NCBI RefSeq assembly: GCF_030253575.1 | Contig: NC_080557.1 | Span: forward strand, 39,477,001-39,541,000 | DNA length: 64,000 nucleotides | From: Rhododendron vialii | Lineage: Eukaryota > Streptophyta > Magnoliopsida > Ericales > Ericaceae | Direction: 5' to 3' | Program-made: the position numbers and the translations under genes | Shown: positions 12,311-24,260 of the stretch, piece by piece | Layout: the number at the start of each line of letters is the position of its first letter | Numbering within the stretch: the stretch's first letter is position 1 | The notes under the pieces: generated by a model | Database searches by the model: none | What the model was told of the DNA's origin: nothing | What the model saw: the letters and a program-made list of their open reading frames with translations, nothing else

Positions 12311-15300
12311 TTAGAACGCCTCATCATCGGTAACTGACCTTGTAATCGGTATTGACCACCTCCCCAAGTGAGCAGTGAAATTTATGCACCTGATAACACC
12401 TCTTCCAGCCGGTCCATCAGGGAAGTCGATAACACTGATGCTGCCTGCGTCAAGGTGAAACGTTCCCATCCACTCTTTTGTCAGATTTAGGCAATGCCCC
12501 ATCAATGCAATATGTGCCACAGGATGCCCAACTGCTACAACAATGTTTTCCGCCTCAGATTCGCTGGATAGTTCCTCTAACAGAGATTTCCAGGCCTGTC
12601 CTAACTGAACCCATATTGCTGTCTTTACTTCAGCTTCATATCCATTTAACCAATTAGACTGAAGAGACGAAACTTCACTTGCATCCTGTAGGGAAAAAGT
12701 TGGAGCTGAATGAAATGCATTGACAAATACAACAATCCAAGGCTGTATTTGGATCACTAAACGATTGGGAAATCAAAGAAACACGTCTAGCTTCTTCATC
12801 TTCTTTCGTTTCCCTCCATAAATACCTCCACAGTTCCATCATCTTAACATAACCACAAAGCATTTATTTGCAAGGCAATCCTCATGGATTGTCAAACAGT
12901 GTCAACAAGGCAGAAGCCCCTGTGAGTCAGTGTTTGATTATTTGCATGATTTTATGCCTAATTACATATTCAGATTTCAGACAGCTTTCTTCTATTAGCT
13001 CTTGTACTTGGGGCTGAGCTCTAAGGCGTTTTCTTACGAAAGAAAAAAGGGAAGAGGAAAAGAAGAGAGAAACAGGAAAGTTAACCAACATTCAAGAAAA
13101 CAAAGCAAAAACCAGAATTAAGGACAATTTGTCAATCAATGGATATGGGTCGATTCTTTTCAATCTTGGCCTAGCCAAAAAAAAAAGGTATGATATAGCA
13201 GTCTTTCCGAGCGAGCCTCTGGGATCTCCTGTAAACCCCCATGATGTGGTAAAGGGAGGATATTAGGGGGAAGCAGTGAGTGGAGATTCCCCTGCAGAGA
13301 GCTGGATGAGGGGAGACCTTCACGTCCGGTTCGGAGGGCGGGGATATCCCGACCCTACTATCATTATGCCTTCCAGATGAAACAGTAATGCTGGCACCGA
13401 CTCATATAAGAAATTCCCCAATAAAGCTGCTAGTACCAGGTAAACTCCCTGGATGGAAGACAAAATTCTGGAAGAAAGCATATATTCAAATTGTCGATCA
13501 TCAACTTGAGATTACATTTAGGGAAGCAGGCTCAGTTGTTGTTTATTTAGACTCGTGCTCTACTGGGATGCCTAGTTAAAGCAAACTGACCATAGTACTA
13601 CATTATTTTCCGGAGATGATTGTAATACCATACTAGGGTCGTTATCTTCCTGCCTCTTCCTGGCAACCAAACTGAACATTAAAGAATTTTTTAGAATACC
13701 AAACTCATGTCACTTGCCTTCTTTGATTGTTGAAGAATGTTTCCAACATCAAGGTCCTGCATCTGCTTCAATTCCACATAGCGAGGCACACAATCAGCAC
13801 CCAAGCAGTCAGCAGCTTCTTGAACCTACAGTCACATCCACCATTGGGCATTGACTTCTGACTAGTCCCTAACTCTGAGAAGTGTGAATGATTATGCAAA
13901 GACACAAGAACATTGCAGGGAGCTTACTTGGGAGATGACATTAGCAGTCTCAACTGAAGCCACTTTAGGGCTGCTGACTATAGCACTCACCTTCAAATCA
14001 AGAAGTAGCTCCGCAGTTTTCTGGGACTAATGTTTGTCCAACAGACAAAATCAGATCATAAAAATCAGTTACTGTATAATAACGACAGAGAATTATGTCT
14101 AGCCCAGAAGTCAGTCCAAAGCCAACTGATGTGGCAACATGACATTGGGCAACAGTGGGGCCCACTTTATCACCATCCAATAGTTACCTAATATGTTGTC
14201 ACTCTCAGCCAAACACTCAGTGACGAGCATTTTCCATAGTGAAATGAGAAAACTGCTGTACCTGTATAATCCCTAGCATATTCATAGGCGTGTCACCAGT
14301 ACAAGGAATTTTAGCCTGTCAAACAAGTACCGTTATATATAAGTTGTTATCTATTGAAGAGGAATAAGGATTAACTGAAGATATGGACAACACTAATAGA
14401 GACTAATGTATATTTGATAAGGTAGTCAAGATCTATGAATCGAATTGAGAATCAAGATAACTGCAGGTCACGAATTTCACTATGACAAAACATTAACAAA
14501 ATGAGAGAATACTGTACACAAACCATCCAAATCCCAAGAAACATGGGTTCATACCTCTGAACTGCCCTGTGAGGAACCATGACAGACAAGAACCATCCGC
14601 TTACTGGCTTTTCTGCCAGCGGAACTTCCAGCAACAGGTGAATTTGGGGTCTGCATTGATTACGGTGTAATTATGTCCTACACTTGCCAATTCAACTATG
14701 AGAATCAATTGACGTCAATAATTACGTTTACATGGATTCTATAATCTAGAAATTTCTAGGTTCACTTAGTCGAGCACAACTCTAACAAATAAAATGCATA
14801 ATGATCGTTCATGGCAAACCATTTAGTAGGTCAACAAAAAGATTTAAGAAAACTCATATTTCTTGGTACATCCCTTGTTATTTTATGAAAAGAATGCAAT
14901 CACTGTGTTTTAATGAACACTTGTCAGCAACAAAAATGAGGACTACCAGCTAATGGTTTTTGCTAACTCAGTTGAGAAAACATTTATACTTATAAGACTA
15001 CGTAGCACGGACACTTCGTTTGAGGCAACGTACCAGAATCGGACACCCACACTCTTCTGGTGGTGTCATGTGTTCGACACTAAAATCCAAAGTGTGATAG
15101 TTTCTCTCAACATTTTTGGTTCGGACACTCAGGGGACACTCTAAGAAATGTTCAGGACACTCGCCATACATGTCAGGGGTGTTAAACAAAATAGTAGGCA
15201 CTTTTCTTTTGGAATGCAAAGTGTCCTGGGCCAACTTGCGCTACCTTCACAGCCGTTTCATACACTTACGCGTGGGGTGAGGTGGTCCCAATAGTTTTTG

Positions 15301-18300
15301 GCAAGGAGAATCAAACCTGAGACCTTAGTAGGGAGCAAACCAAAAGCCAACCCCTTGGGGTTAAAACAGTAGACACTTGTTAAAGCTTGGAAAAGTCTTT
15401 CTTTTGTATGTGACATATGATGGTTCATTAATTATAGAGACACAGATGGCGAAACGTGTTTTGTTGGAAAACTTTTGTGAGTGATTTGATGATAATTAAG
15501 AGTTAAGGTATGTAGTGTTACACATCTATAATTAGATCCTTTTTAATTCATATCATTGAAAAATTAATATATTTTAAAACCTGTCCCAACGTGTCGTGTC
15601 CTCCAATTTTTTCAAATATGCGTGTCGGAGTGTCAGTGCCGTGTCACGTGTCCGTGTCGATGCTACATAGCTCATAGATGCCCCAAATAGAAGTAGTGCG
15701 TGCTGGGATGAATTAGAATCCAAAATCAATTCAAATAATTCCTACTATCTTCTACCGAGTAAGCAATGGCTCCGCATGAGCAATATCTTTTGGTCCAATA
15801 TTTTTAACAAGCTAAAATGACATCAGAATAAACTGACATATTATCCTGAATGCAATTACTATTTAACCTCGTAACGAGAAATTTTGGTTCATTCAGAACG
15901 TTTCAACAAACAGAAGAGCACTCTGTGGAAATTTTCAATTGCAAAAATATGCGCTATTTGATGGAAGCAGAAATATATAGAAATGCAAAATATATAGAAA
16001 TCTAACCAAAATAAATAAAAGCAGTAATATTGGATCACCCTTTTCTAAATCACCAATTTTCTATACCACCCAAATGATCCTCTATGTGTAAAAGCAAGCA
16101 AGCAACAAAATCGAAAATTCTGCAGGCTACAAAAAGAGATCAAGAACAAAGAATGGGCAGATACCTGATTTAAACGATTAAGACATATATATGGAGACCC
16201 ACCCTCTATTCGTGGGGTGAAATCCAGCACACTCACACCACAATTGCTTTGGAGTAAAATCCTGAAATACTCGGTGCCTAATCCTGATTAATGGGAAAAA
16301 GCACCAAAGGAAACGAGAAGAAATCTGTTCAACATGACAGACTATAATTTCTGACAGCAGCTCACAACAGAGAACGGAAGTACTACCAATAGCTGTTGCA
16401 ACGAGAGCCTGATTAACAGCATTGTGAGCAACCACAAGAACAGACCTGCTTTCATGAGTTAAGATTTTGGTCCAGCAGCTTCTAGCACGAGCCCATAACT
16501 CCCTCACTGGATAATGGCCATCGATATTGAAATTTGGGGCATCCATTTGCCACTGGTGAAATGCCGAACCAAACTTTGCTTTTCCCTCATGCTTTAGGAG
16601 ACCCTAAAGTCAGCACTGGAATTAGCAATTATTAATATGCCACTTTTACTTGACATATACCTTCTGTCTACCATTCAAGAATAATTAAGGCATATATGAT
16701 TGAAGAGATGTTGAGAACTCAAACTCACTTGAAAGGAGTACAGGTCAATTTCCCTCAGGTCGGAGTCAGTGATAATGTCCTCCTTGCGAGCACTCCAAAT
16801 GATTTCCGCAGTTCTCTTTGACCTAATCAGTGGACTGAAACAAAGAAACCAAAGAATGGTCAATGGGTTATGAAGAATATGAAGAATGAATAACAATCGT
16901 TACATGAGAATCGCCTCAATTATCCCATCTCATGATTTATTATGACCATATAAATGAATTGGCATCTGGGTGTTCGGATTGAACCATTCTGTTGTACATA
17001 TTATGAAAACAAACAAATTTTAACCTCAATCAAAAATGGAAACCAACATCACCAAAATCAACTAATGTCACTCCAATTTGAGATCCTAAATTTTTGCTTC
17101 AAAGTGTTCCTTTCAAAAAGAAAAAAGAAAAAGGGTACCTCAAAACTCCCATTCTCTACTAGGGACCGATGCTTGATGCAAAAATACAAGCTTTTGGTAT
17201 GAGATTGAGCCAAACGGCCGCGACTATCCACAAATGAAATAATGCACAGTAGTTCACTGCTATGACGTTGCCTAGTTTTTTAACTAGGACAAAACTTTAT
17301 CGTATTGTTATTGAACAAGAAACTATTGTCCGTAACTCCAAAGAGAAACCATTGTCCATGACTCCCATTTGTTAAAGTTACCTTTCACTGTTTTAAGACA
17401 TTGGAAATATTAGAAGGGAAACATTTTCCCTGGAATTTTCTTTAGGCAAAACTTTAACACCACCTTTTTGAATTGCATGGTAGGTTTTAGTGTTTTACTA
17501 TGGCCTCGGCAATGCGGGGTGCTAGAAGAGCTATATAAGTAAACACCAACGATGGGGATGGGAGCTACCTGGTGATGGATTTGACACATCTACATGCTAG
17601 AGTGCGTCGAAATCCTTCATGTAGTAATCCAAAATTCATAGAATACTTATCTCCTATATCTTACCCTGTTACCCATTGTCCACTCCAATTTCACAAGCCA
17701 CACATACTACTAACTATACCAATTTTTTGATAACTCATTGTGTCAGCACCAGCATAAATAATTCGACTAATACCCTGAGACCAATTCAACCAGCCACTAG
17801 TGGGGGAGTATTTAAAACCCCCGTATGTATTGGCCCCGCACGAGTTGATAGCACATTCAAACCCTAGTTTACTGACCACCGTCTCAATCCCTTGGGTTTA
17901 CTCACACACATGCTACCATGTAGTACTGAGTTCCAATATTTTCCAGAAGGAAAAAAAAAAACTGAGAGAAATGGAACCAAACTAAACTAACAATCAAAAC
18001 CCCCATATGCATATCACTAATTATATCAATATATTGTCCCGGTGTCCGGGCCAGCATAAGTGCGCCTCAATTAATAATTTTATACCATGGGACCAATTCA
18101 ACTGGGCACCAGTAGGAGACTACCCCCATATGCATTGGCCCCACCCAAGTTGATAGCACTTTCGAACCTTAGATTCTTGAGCACCGTGTCAACCCCTCGG
18201 GCTTTAATATGTGTGTCGTGTTTGTGTGTGTGTCTACTAACATGTAGAACTAAATTCCAATATTTTCCAGAAGAAGACTGAAAGAGATCGAACCAAACTA

Positions 18301-18740
18301 AACTGATATTCAACACCGAGCAAAATCGAAGATAAAAAACCAGACCTAGAAAAGCAGACATCGAACGCATCATCGATGAGCATGATGCGGGAAGTCTCAG
18401 CCTGAGACTCGCCTTTCGCTGTAAGCACCGAGAAATCAGAGCTCCCTTGGATCCTACCTTCCTCATTCCACGTGCTCTGCCCGTGCCTCACTAGAACCAC
18501 CCTCTTCGCCGCCCTAATCGGCAGAAACGGCGCCGAATCCCACAAACTCGAGCTCAAGTCCCCTTCTCTTACCGCCTGGTTTTCGATCGGTTTCTCGATC
18601 TCTTTCACGCTCGAGGACGATCGAACGGTGAAGGGAGGAGCAGTGCTCGGTCGGTTATGATGAGTGGCGCGCGTGTGGAAGAATTTAGGGTTCTTGCGGA
18701 GGATGGAGAGGTGGAGGGGAGGGGGTGCGGTGCACAACAT
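12311..18740 (-). CDS. 2-carboxy-D-arabinitol-1-phosphatase-like protein, plastid, nine exons
   Basis: Predicted exons (minus): 18740-18346, 16834-16729, 16603-16387, 16283-16165, 14650-14555, 14315-14262, 14026-13928, 13825-13718, 12685-12311. They join in frame to 522 residues. Residues 1-75 are Ser/Thr/Arg-rich and look like a chloroplast transit peptide. The first histidine-phosphatase (phosphoglycerate mutase-like) domain has RHG at 85-87 (His86 as phosphate acceptor), SSPLIRSKRTAE at 131-142, Glu160 in LREID, and the second histidine in VVAHNAVNQAL (His227). A second, related domain from about residue 298 begins KRMVLVCHG, with Cys in place of Arg, and has GHPVAH near the end, so it is probably non-catalytic. 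The family removes the phosphate from the Rubisco inhibitor CA1P and related sugar phosphates in the stroma; function here is by family resemblance. The exon 8 donor is GC (see 13716-13718). Introns carry a duplication, a SINE and a group II fragment. Confidence 0.9.
13230..13362 (+). other. Group II intron domain V/VI fragment inside intron 8, antisense
   Basis: Positions 13299-13332 form a canonical 34-nt domain V. GAGCTGGA pairs with TCCGGTTC, there is a CG bulge, and TGAGGG pairs with CCTTCA around a GAGA tetraloop, with the AGC triad near the 5' end. Immediately 3', GGGCGGG and CCCG-A-CCC form a domain VI-like hairpin with an unpaired A seven bases before a possible AC intron end. This is organellar-type sequence, most likely a nuclear copy of a plant mitochondrial intron end (inferred). 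It lies opposite to the host gene and cannot take part in its splicing as a group II intron. Confidence 0.75.
13716..13718 (-). promoter_or_regulatory. GC-AG intron donor of phosphatase exon 8
   Basis: On the minus strand exon 8 ends AAAGAAG followed by GCAAGT, the standard GC-donor consensus. The acceptor is CCCTACAG at 12686. Using the nearest GT (four bases further) would shift the frame and meet a stop codon within a few codons of exon 9, whereas the GC donor keeps the frame open to the end. Confidence 0.75.
15205..15375 (-). mobile_element. SINE in phosphatase intron 4
   Basis: On the minus strand: GGGGTTGGCTTTTGG (A-box-like), GGTCTCAGGTTTGATTCTCC (B-box-like), then CGCAAGTTGGCCCAGGACAC near the 3' end. 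It is the same family as 1745-1985 and 29945-30180. It lies in the same orientation as the host gene. Confidence 0.7.
17695..18315. repeat. Direct duplication of ~310 bp in phosphatase intron 1
   Basis: The segments 17695-17996 and 18000-18315 match in order: GACCAATTCAAC, TATGTATTGGCCCC against TATGCATTGGCCCC, GTTGATAGCAC, TTCCAATATTTTCCAGAAG, GAACCAAACTAAACT. The second copy ends about 30 bp from the exon 1 donor. Divergence is moderate, so the duplication is not recent. Confidence 0.8.
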
Positions 18741-18904
18741 TTGGAAGTGGTTTTCGATTTTGGTTTTTTTCCGGTGATTTGGGAGTTTAGCGTTTCTTGT
18801 GTTTGGCGCTAAAATTTTGTCGTCAAGTGGTTTGTGGTTACCGTTGTTTCTCTGATTCTATCGATCTGACAGATTATTTTTTACCCGTCCCGCTAAATTT
18901 TAGA

Positions 18905-19125
18905 CTGGTTGTGTTTGGTTGAGAGTTTAATTTAGTTTAGTTTTGGTAGTGGGTGGAGAGAGAAATAGAGTAATGATTGAAGATAGGGGTAATGATTGGA
19001 GAGAGATAGAGAGAGATGGGAAAGTAATAATTGAAAAAATAGGGTAATGATTGAAGAAAGAAATAGGGTAATAATTGAAAACAAAACTAAAACTAAACTA
19101 AACCACGAAACGAACAAAGCCAACT
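18905..19125. mobile_element. Repeat element with GTAATGATTG internal words, copy 1
   Basis: The ends resemble a terminal inverted repeat (TTGTGTTTGGTTGAG at the left; GGCTTTGTTCGTTTCG on the minus strand at the right). Between them are several copies of AGAGAGAAATAGAGTAATGA. A second copy lies at 26300-26545. The class is uncertain. Confidence 0.6.
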
Positions 19126-19139
19126 TTCTCCTTCCAATT

Positions 19140-19476
19140 TTGTTTGTCCTTTTTAATTTTTTTTAATATTTGTATTAATTTTTAATTACTTATATTTTTT
19201 AATATGAATTTTTAAAAATAATATAATATGGATCTTGTATATATATTAGGTCTACAATACAAAAGTTTTCAAAATTATGAAAAATATTATAGATTGGGAC
19301 ATATAAGCCTTTAAAGAAAAATACAAATAACGAAAATTGACAAACAAAATGAGACGGATGGATTGTTTTTTTAAGTACTACCTATTTTCGCTTTACGAGG
19401 CAGGTCATTCTCTCACAATACATCACCTTTAATTCAAAAACATAAGTACTTATTTTAGTTAGTAAAACACACTCTA
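19140..19476. mobile_element. Decayed Stowaway-like element followed by a Tourist-like MITE
   Basis: The segment 19140-19380 starts TTTGTTTGTCC and ends GAGACGGATGG around an AT-rich core containing AATATGGATCTTGT, a word also seen in the decayed element near 51585-51800. The segment 19370-19476 shares TCATTCTCTCACAATACATC and AAGTACTTATTTTAGTTAG with the MITEs at 3038 and 52096. The ends are too eroded to call target duplications. Confidence 0.5.
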
Positions 19477-19659
19477 ATGCCATTGAAGCACCACGTGGCA
19501 GTGCCCCAAATCTCTCCCCACCACCATATTTGTTGTGGGGTCCTCACACTTAATCTCGAACCTCACAAAAATGTTTGATTGAATAATTTTTCCTATAGGT
19601 TGGATTACTAAAGAGCACGACATCACCTGTCACTGCATTCTCCTGCGGGAAAACCAAAA

Positions 19660-19795
19660 AAAATGCTTCCAACACATGCTCGGACACAATTTTAGACATT
19701 GATATTTTGCATGAAACGTGTAAAATTCACGTGAATTGCACAATTTTAGATACTTCTGTATCCGAATATTTGTCCGAAGCATTGCTCTTCTCCTA
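19660..19795. mobile_element. Small fold-back element with AATGCTTC ends
   Basis: AATGCTTCCAACACATGCTC near the left end is mirrored by TGTCCGAAGCATTGCTC at the right. The centre TTCACGTGAA is self-complementary. Confidence 0.55.
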
Positions 19796-19964
19796 GTGCT
19801 ATTATAATCGGATGGAGGCTATCACAGCAAGCTGTTGTGCTGTTCATATGGGTCTCATTTCAGCCCAAAAATAATCAAACCATTTTATTTTCTTCGGCTT
19901 ATCGAGGAAGGCAGGCTGGAAGAAAAAAAAAATGTTAATCAGGAAATCAGTACCGGTACGATAA

Positions 19965-20853
19965 AACACGTTTGCTTTGAAAACAAATTACCGACAAGTA
20001 CGATTTTGGGAACTTATTTTGGGTTTTTGCATTTCAGTGGAAGTTGGGGCAAATAATACCCAACTCATGGAGAGGTTTTTTTAGAATTGCATAAATATGG
20101 AACGGAGGGAAAAAAGTTCCCCATACATAGAGTTGGTTATAATCGATTCTGGGTTTCCTAAGTTGCTCATTCTATGAACCTAAGTTACCCCTTCTATGAA
20201 CTTCCTGGGTGTTCAATTTATTGAGTATTTCTTCAATCTCCTTACCATTTCCATTGTTTTCTGAGAAATTTGAAATTTGGGTTACTTGCAAATTTGGGTT
20301 TTTAAAGTACTTTAATATTAGTGTCTTTTGGGTAATCTTTTAGGAAGAGAAATGATAGAGAAAATAAGGTATATGTTTTCTAGCATCCACTTTATACTTG
20401 AGCTTTTAGATTTTAGAAATTACTACTTGAAATTTCTTGTTTGGTTTTACTTGAAAATGTGAAGAAGTTATGTTACTAGCTACCAATTTGCTTCACTAAC
20501 TGCTTTTCTTAGAAAAAATAAGGTACAACTTAAGTCCATAGAAGAAGCAACTTAGGTTAATAGAAGGGGCAACTTAGGTCTATAGAATAGACAACTTAGG
20601 TTCAAACCCAGATTCAACTACAAACCAACTCCATGTTTTGGGAATTTTTTTTCCTCCGTTTCATGTATGGGAAATTTTTTTCCCCTCCATTCCATATTTA
20701 TGCAATTCCGTAAAAACCTCTCCATGAGTTGAACATTATTTGCCCCAACTCCCACTGGAATGCAAATTCTCATTTTAGGACAAGCAGTTAGTATTAATTT
20801 TGAGAACTTCAAAGCAAACGTTAATTTAGAGAACTTTAAAGCAAACGTCTTCT
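19965..20853. mobile_element. Long inverted-repeat element (~890 bp)
   Basis: The arms of roughly 200-270 bp align as reverse complements. The left arm contains AGTTGGGGCAAATAAT and CATGGAGAGGTTTTT; the right arm carries the same words on the other strand (20705-20768), continuing outward to AAAGCAAACGT at both ends. Inside the right arm a 26-bp unit (AGAACTTCAAAGCAAACGTT) is repeated twice. Long arms suggest a MULE-type or fold-back transposon. No target duplication was identified. Confidence 0.7.
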
Positions 20854-21298
20854 TTTTCATTGATGATATTCATTCATACTGGCTTTTGATCAACCATAAA
20901 CGGGCATTACGTACTCAACAAGACGAACAGTTCGTATCGTAAGATAAGACCAGGATATAATGTGTCCCATGAAGTATCACTAAGCTGAAATCATAAGAGA
21001 AATCATCACATAAGAGGATTCTAATCCATGTAAAAGACTTCTTAAATATGCTGGAATGGTTAGAATCAACAACCTTGGAAGTCTCGAAATCAAATCAGAA
21101 ATCTCAAGAAGAATAACACAGCATTCCCAACCTTGCAATATAATCTTCAAAATCCTGTTTAGATCCCAAGTACAAACAAAAACACAGCCACTCCATCCGC
21201 TGGAAACTATCAGTAACTACTTAGTCAGGAAATTCGGGGTTGAATACAACCAAAAAACAAACACAAAATTTGAGGAACAGCAACCCATGCTAACAAGA

Positions 21299-22606
21299 TT
21301 ACTCCTCCATGCGATTTTCCTCGGACTGCTGCTGAGAAACCTTGACTTTGATCTTTGGTAAAGTAAGAGGAGCCTCTTTTAGGAGGGATGGAGGAGCCTT
21401 GACCATGTGGATGCTCTGCTCCAGCTCCTTTGATGCTTCGTTCTGCTCCTTGGCTCTCTTTCCTTTCATCCTGTCCATATTTTCATGTAGATATTTAAGC
21501 AGAGATGTAGTAAAACAATTAACACAAAAGAACGAAACCACTTTATGTACTTTTAAGGAGAAATGACAAGAGGAAGGAAGAAAACCTCCTAGTATGGTGT
21601 CTGGCCTCCCTTTCACTTCTGACTTTGACAATCTTCTTGATGGCCTTCAGAGTGTTCTCAGCGAGATTCCTATCGTATCGCTCCGGCCTATTTCGTTTCC
21701 TCTCAAACTCAAAAGTTGAATCCTTCCAAGTAGAATAGGAAAGAGAAAAAAATCACTATCACCATAATTTACATCAGGTAAGAATGGAGACGGAGGGAAG
21801 GCCTGTAGATAAAATTGTATCAAACTTCTTTACCTGTGTCATATCCTTTCCATGCAGTCTCCGATAAGCCTTGGTCCATTTAACCTTACGCGGATTCCTC
21901 TTCATTTTAAAGTTCTTGTGACATTTTGACCGACAAAACCGGAATATCTGTATTTCGAAGTGTCAGCAGTCTTAAGTCAATAAGCAATATTAACACCTGA
22001 CCATTGACACTAACACTGATTATTATAATTGCGTTGTCCATAACATTAACATGTCATGAGATAGCTCCCAAATAAGACATAGTACTCTAGAATGTCACCA
22101 ACTGTAAATGCAAATAGGAACAACTATTAAGCCCCGAATAGTCCATAGGAAGCATTTTAAGCCAGTGTGGAAGCCAGTTCTGAGTAACTTGAGCTCAGAT
22201 AAAATGAGACAAAAAAGTAATTTAGACAACCCTTCAACCAATCATTCACGTGTGCACATGGTGCACATTGAGCAATGAAAGCACTCACTTGCTGAAACCC
22301 CTAAGTAGACATAACCATGTAAACAAACTTTCAATACAGCCCTGAATTGAAAAGCCAGCTTGGTCAGGTTTGTTTAAATTGCAGAAGTTCATAGTTCTAC
22401 ATAAGAATTGGTTTCCAGACAATAATTTCCTTGTTTGATCACACAATAGTAACTATGGAACACATTTACTGCAATCATATACCCAAAGAACGAGAATAGT
22501 AGGACAAAGTGTCACACAAAGCTACCTTTGCATCATTCCTAACAAACTGAATACCATGTCCAGGATACACAGTAGAGGAGCAGAACCAACACTTCTCCAA
22601 TCTCAT
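21299..22606 (-). CDS. RLP24: Ribosome biogenesis protein RLP24 (eL24-like)
   Basis: Coding exons (minus): 22606-22526, 21947-21834, 21722-21586, 21470-21299. All junctions are GT-AG and the joined product is 167 residues, about the usual length for the family. It opens [18 protein letters not shown] and carries the L24e zinc-ribbon cysteines Cys6, Cys9, Cys32 and Cys36. A basic stretch follows, and the C-terminal half is charged and helical ([18 protein letters not shown]). RLP24 is a nucleolar placeholder on pre-60S particles that is exchanged for eL24 in the cytoplasm after removal by the Drg1/Afg2 AAA-ATPase (known for the yeast orthologue). The lower-divergence opening and long C-terminal extension separate it from ribosomal eL24 itself. 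Confidence 0.93.
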
Positions 22607-24143
22607 GGTGGTTGTGGGTTAAAAAAACCTCTATTTCCTGCAAGAGACAGTATAAATTAGGTAAAAGGATTACCATACCCACGTTAGTTAGTTCTCAATA
22701 AAGTCCTCGTAAGGCTCAAAATGAAACAATAAGAAAAAGCCATAAACATTAGAAATTCAGAAAAAAGAAAGATATCCCATTACGGCCACAACACAGTGAC
22801 CAACTATACAAATAGATTAAAGTGCAAGGAAATATTCATAAGAAATTACTGCTAGAAAGAATCAAAAGTAAAGCAAGGACAACATAAACCATTTACCATC
22901 ATCAACAATCACAGAAATCATGACTAGCTTGTTAACGTTTCTAAACATAGGGCCCTCGACCATGAAAGTGGTGTCAAAATTGGATGCAGTAAAAATTCAA
23001 CGCTCTGGTGTGGGGGAGCCAATGACTGGGAACAACTACTGTACAGAATGAAGGTGGATCCAGCCACCTCTGCTTATCCTAGTCTTGTGAGAGCATGGGT
23101 CTCTCTTGCAAGTAGATTATATCACTTTGGTTAAAGGGGTTAACCAACCTATCCTTTGTATAAGGACTTCAAAAACGTGTATTAAGAAGGTCAAGATAGA
23201 GAAGAGAACGAAAAATTGCAGCTTTTTGGATTTCTCAAATATTTTGAGGTTCATGTGTTTCCATCAAATTCAAAAGGCAATGTTAACACCCGATAAATTC
23301 GCCAACTAATAAAGACAGTTAAGGTACAGTTTGGCAATTTCATAGGCAAGCAATACTGAAAATTGAAGGCCACTCTCTCCATTGCTCCAAACAGCATATA
23401 ATTTACATTAACCGAGCACTTATATTTGTCAAGAAACTATCCGTTCTTCCATCGCTAGCTCCGGAAACTTGAGTAAAATTACCACAACAAATAAGTTATA
23501 ACAGAGTACCAGACTAAAATAATCCCAACGACAACCAATTCTTTCCCTAATAATAATAATCATGACAATTGACATCGACAGATACAAAATTCACCAAATT
23601 TGAGCAATCACTGCATCAATAATTTAGAAACAGATTCACTTGGCTATCCCAGTCCTAAAATGCTTATCAACTTTCTAAATGATAAAACAGCAATTGAGAA
23701 AGCTGTGCGAAATAGAAACGCAACAAAATAGCATAGTCCAAAATTCAGATAGCAGTAATTCAAATGATGAACAGCTCATCCTCATGCTTCTTTCAGCCAG
23801 CATAGCACCAAGTATTTTCCTCATATGGGTTGGGCAAAATGATTTGAAGTTCTATAACTTTCTAGAGCATAACAACGGGGTGCTTTCATTAATTCTTCTA
23901 CATATCAAGGAAAGTCCTGTCCCGATGGAGGATTTTTCGGCCAAGAACTTAATAAATTTACATCCCATTTCAAGGATAAAACTACAAACCCTAGTTTCAT
24001 TCAGGTTCAGAGATGCTAGCTATGAGTGAAAGTAGAGCTCCCCGCCACAATAGACTTCAACGTAACTACAGAAACAACCCATACAGGACCGGCCCAGGGA
24101 AGAAGCCTAAATTGCCAATTACACATCAGAAAACAGAGGGATA

Positions 24144-24181
<38 letters not shown>

Positions 24182-24260
24182 GGTACCTGTTCGATTTACG
24201 AGTTGGGCTGTTGCCGATGACGAAGAAACCGTAGAAAACCCTAATTGCTTTTTCTAATTT
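22607..24260 (-). other. Spliced 5' leader of RLP24
   Basis: A leader exon is inferred upstream of 24187, with donor AACAG followed by GTACCG, and an acceptor TCTTGCAG before 22637. This gives an intron of about 1.55 kb (22638-24186) in the 5' UTR. A (GA)n run at about 24150-24178 lies just inside the donor. The transcription start is not visible; the leader is C/T-rich around 24190-24260. Confidence 0.6.

Noticed and set aside
13388-13579. 63-residue plus-strand frame just after the group II fragment, considered as the organellar 3' exon
   Set aside because: I could not match it to any mitochondrial or plastid protein, so I do not claim an exon.
18237-18345. Continuation of phosphatase exon 1 past the donor (open to 18237)
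   Set aside because: The frame stays open by chance, but TCTAG-GTCTGG is a good donor and joining to 16834 restores the SSPLIRSKRTAE motif.
21342-21566. Plus-strand frame overlapping RLP24 exon 4
   Set aside because: Antisense shadow of a confirmed exon.
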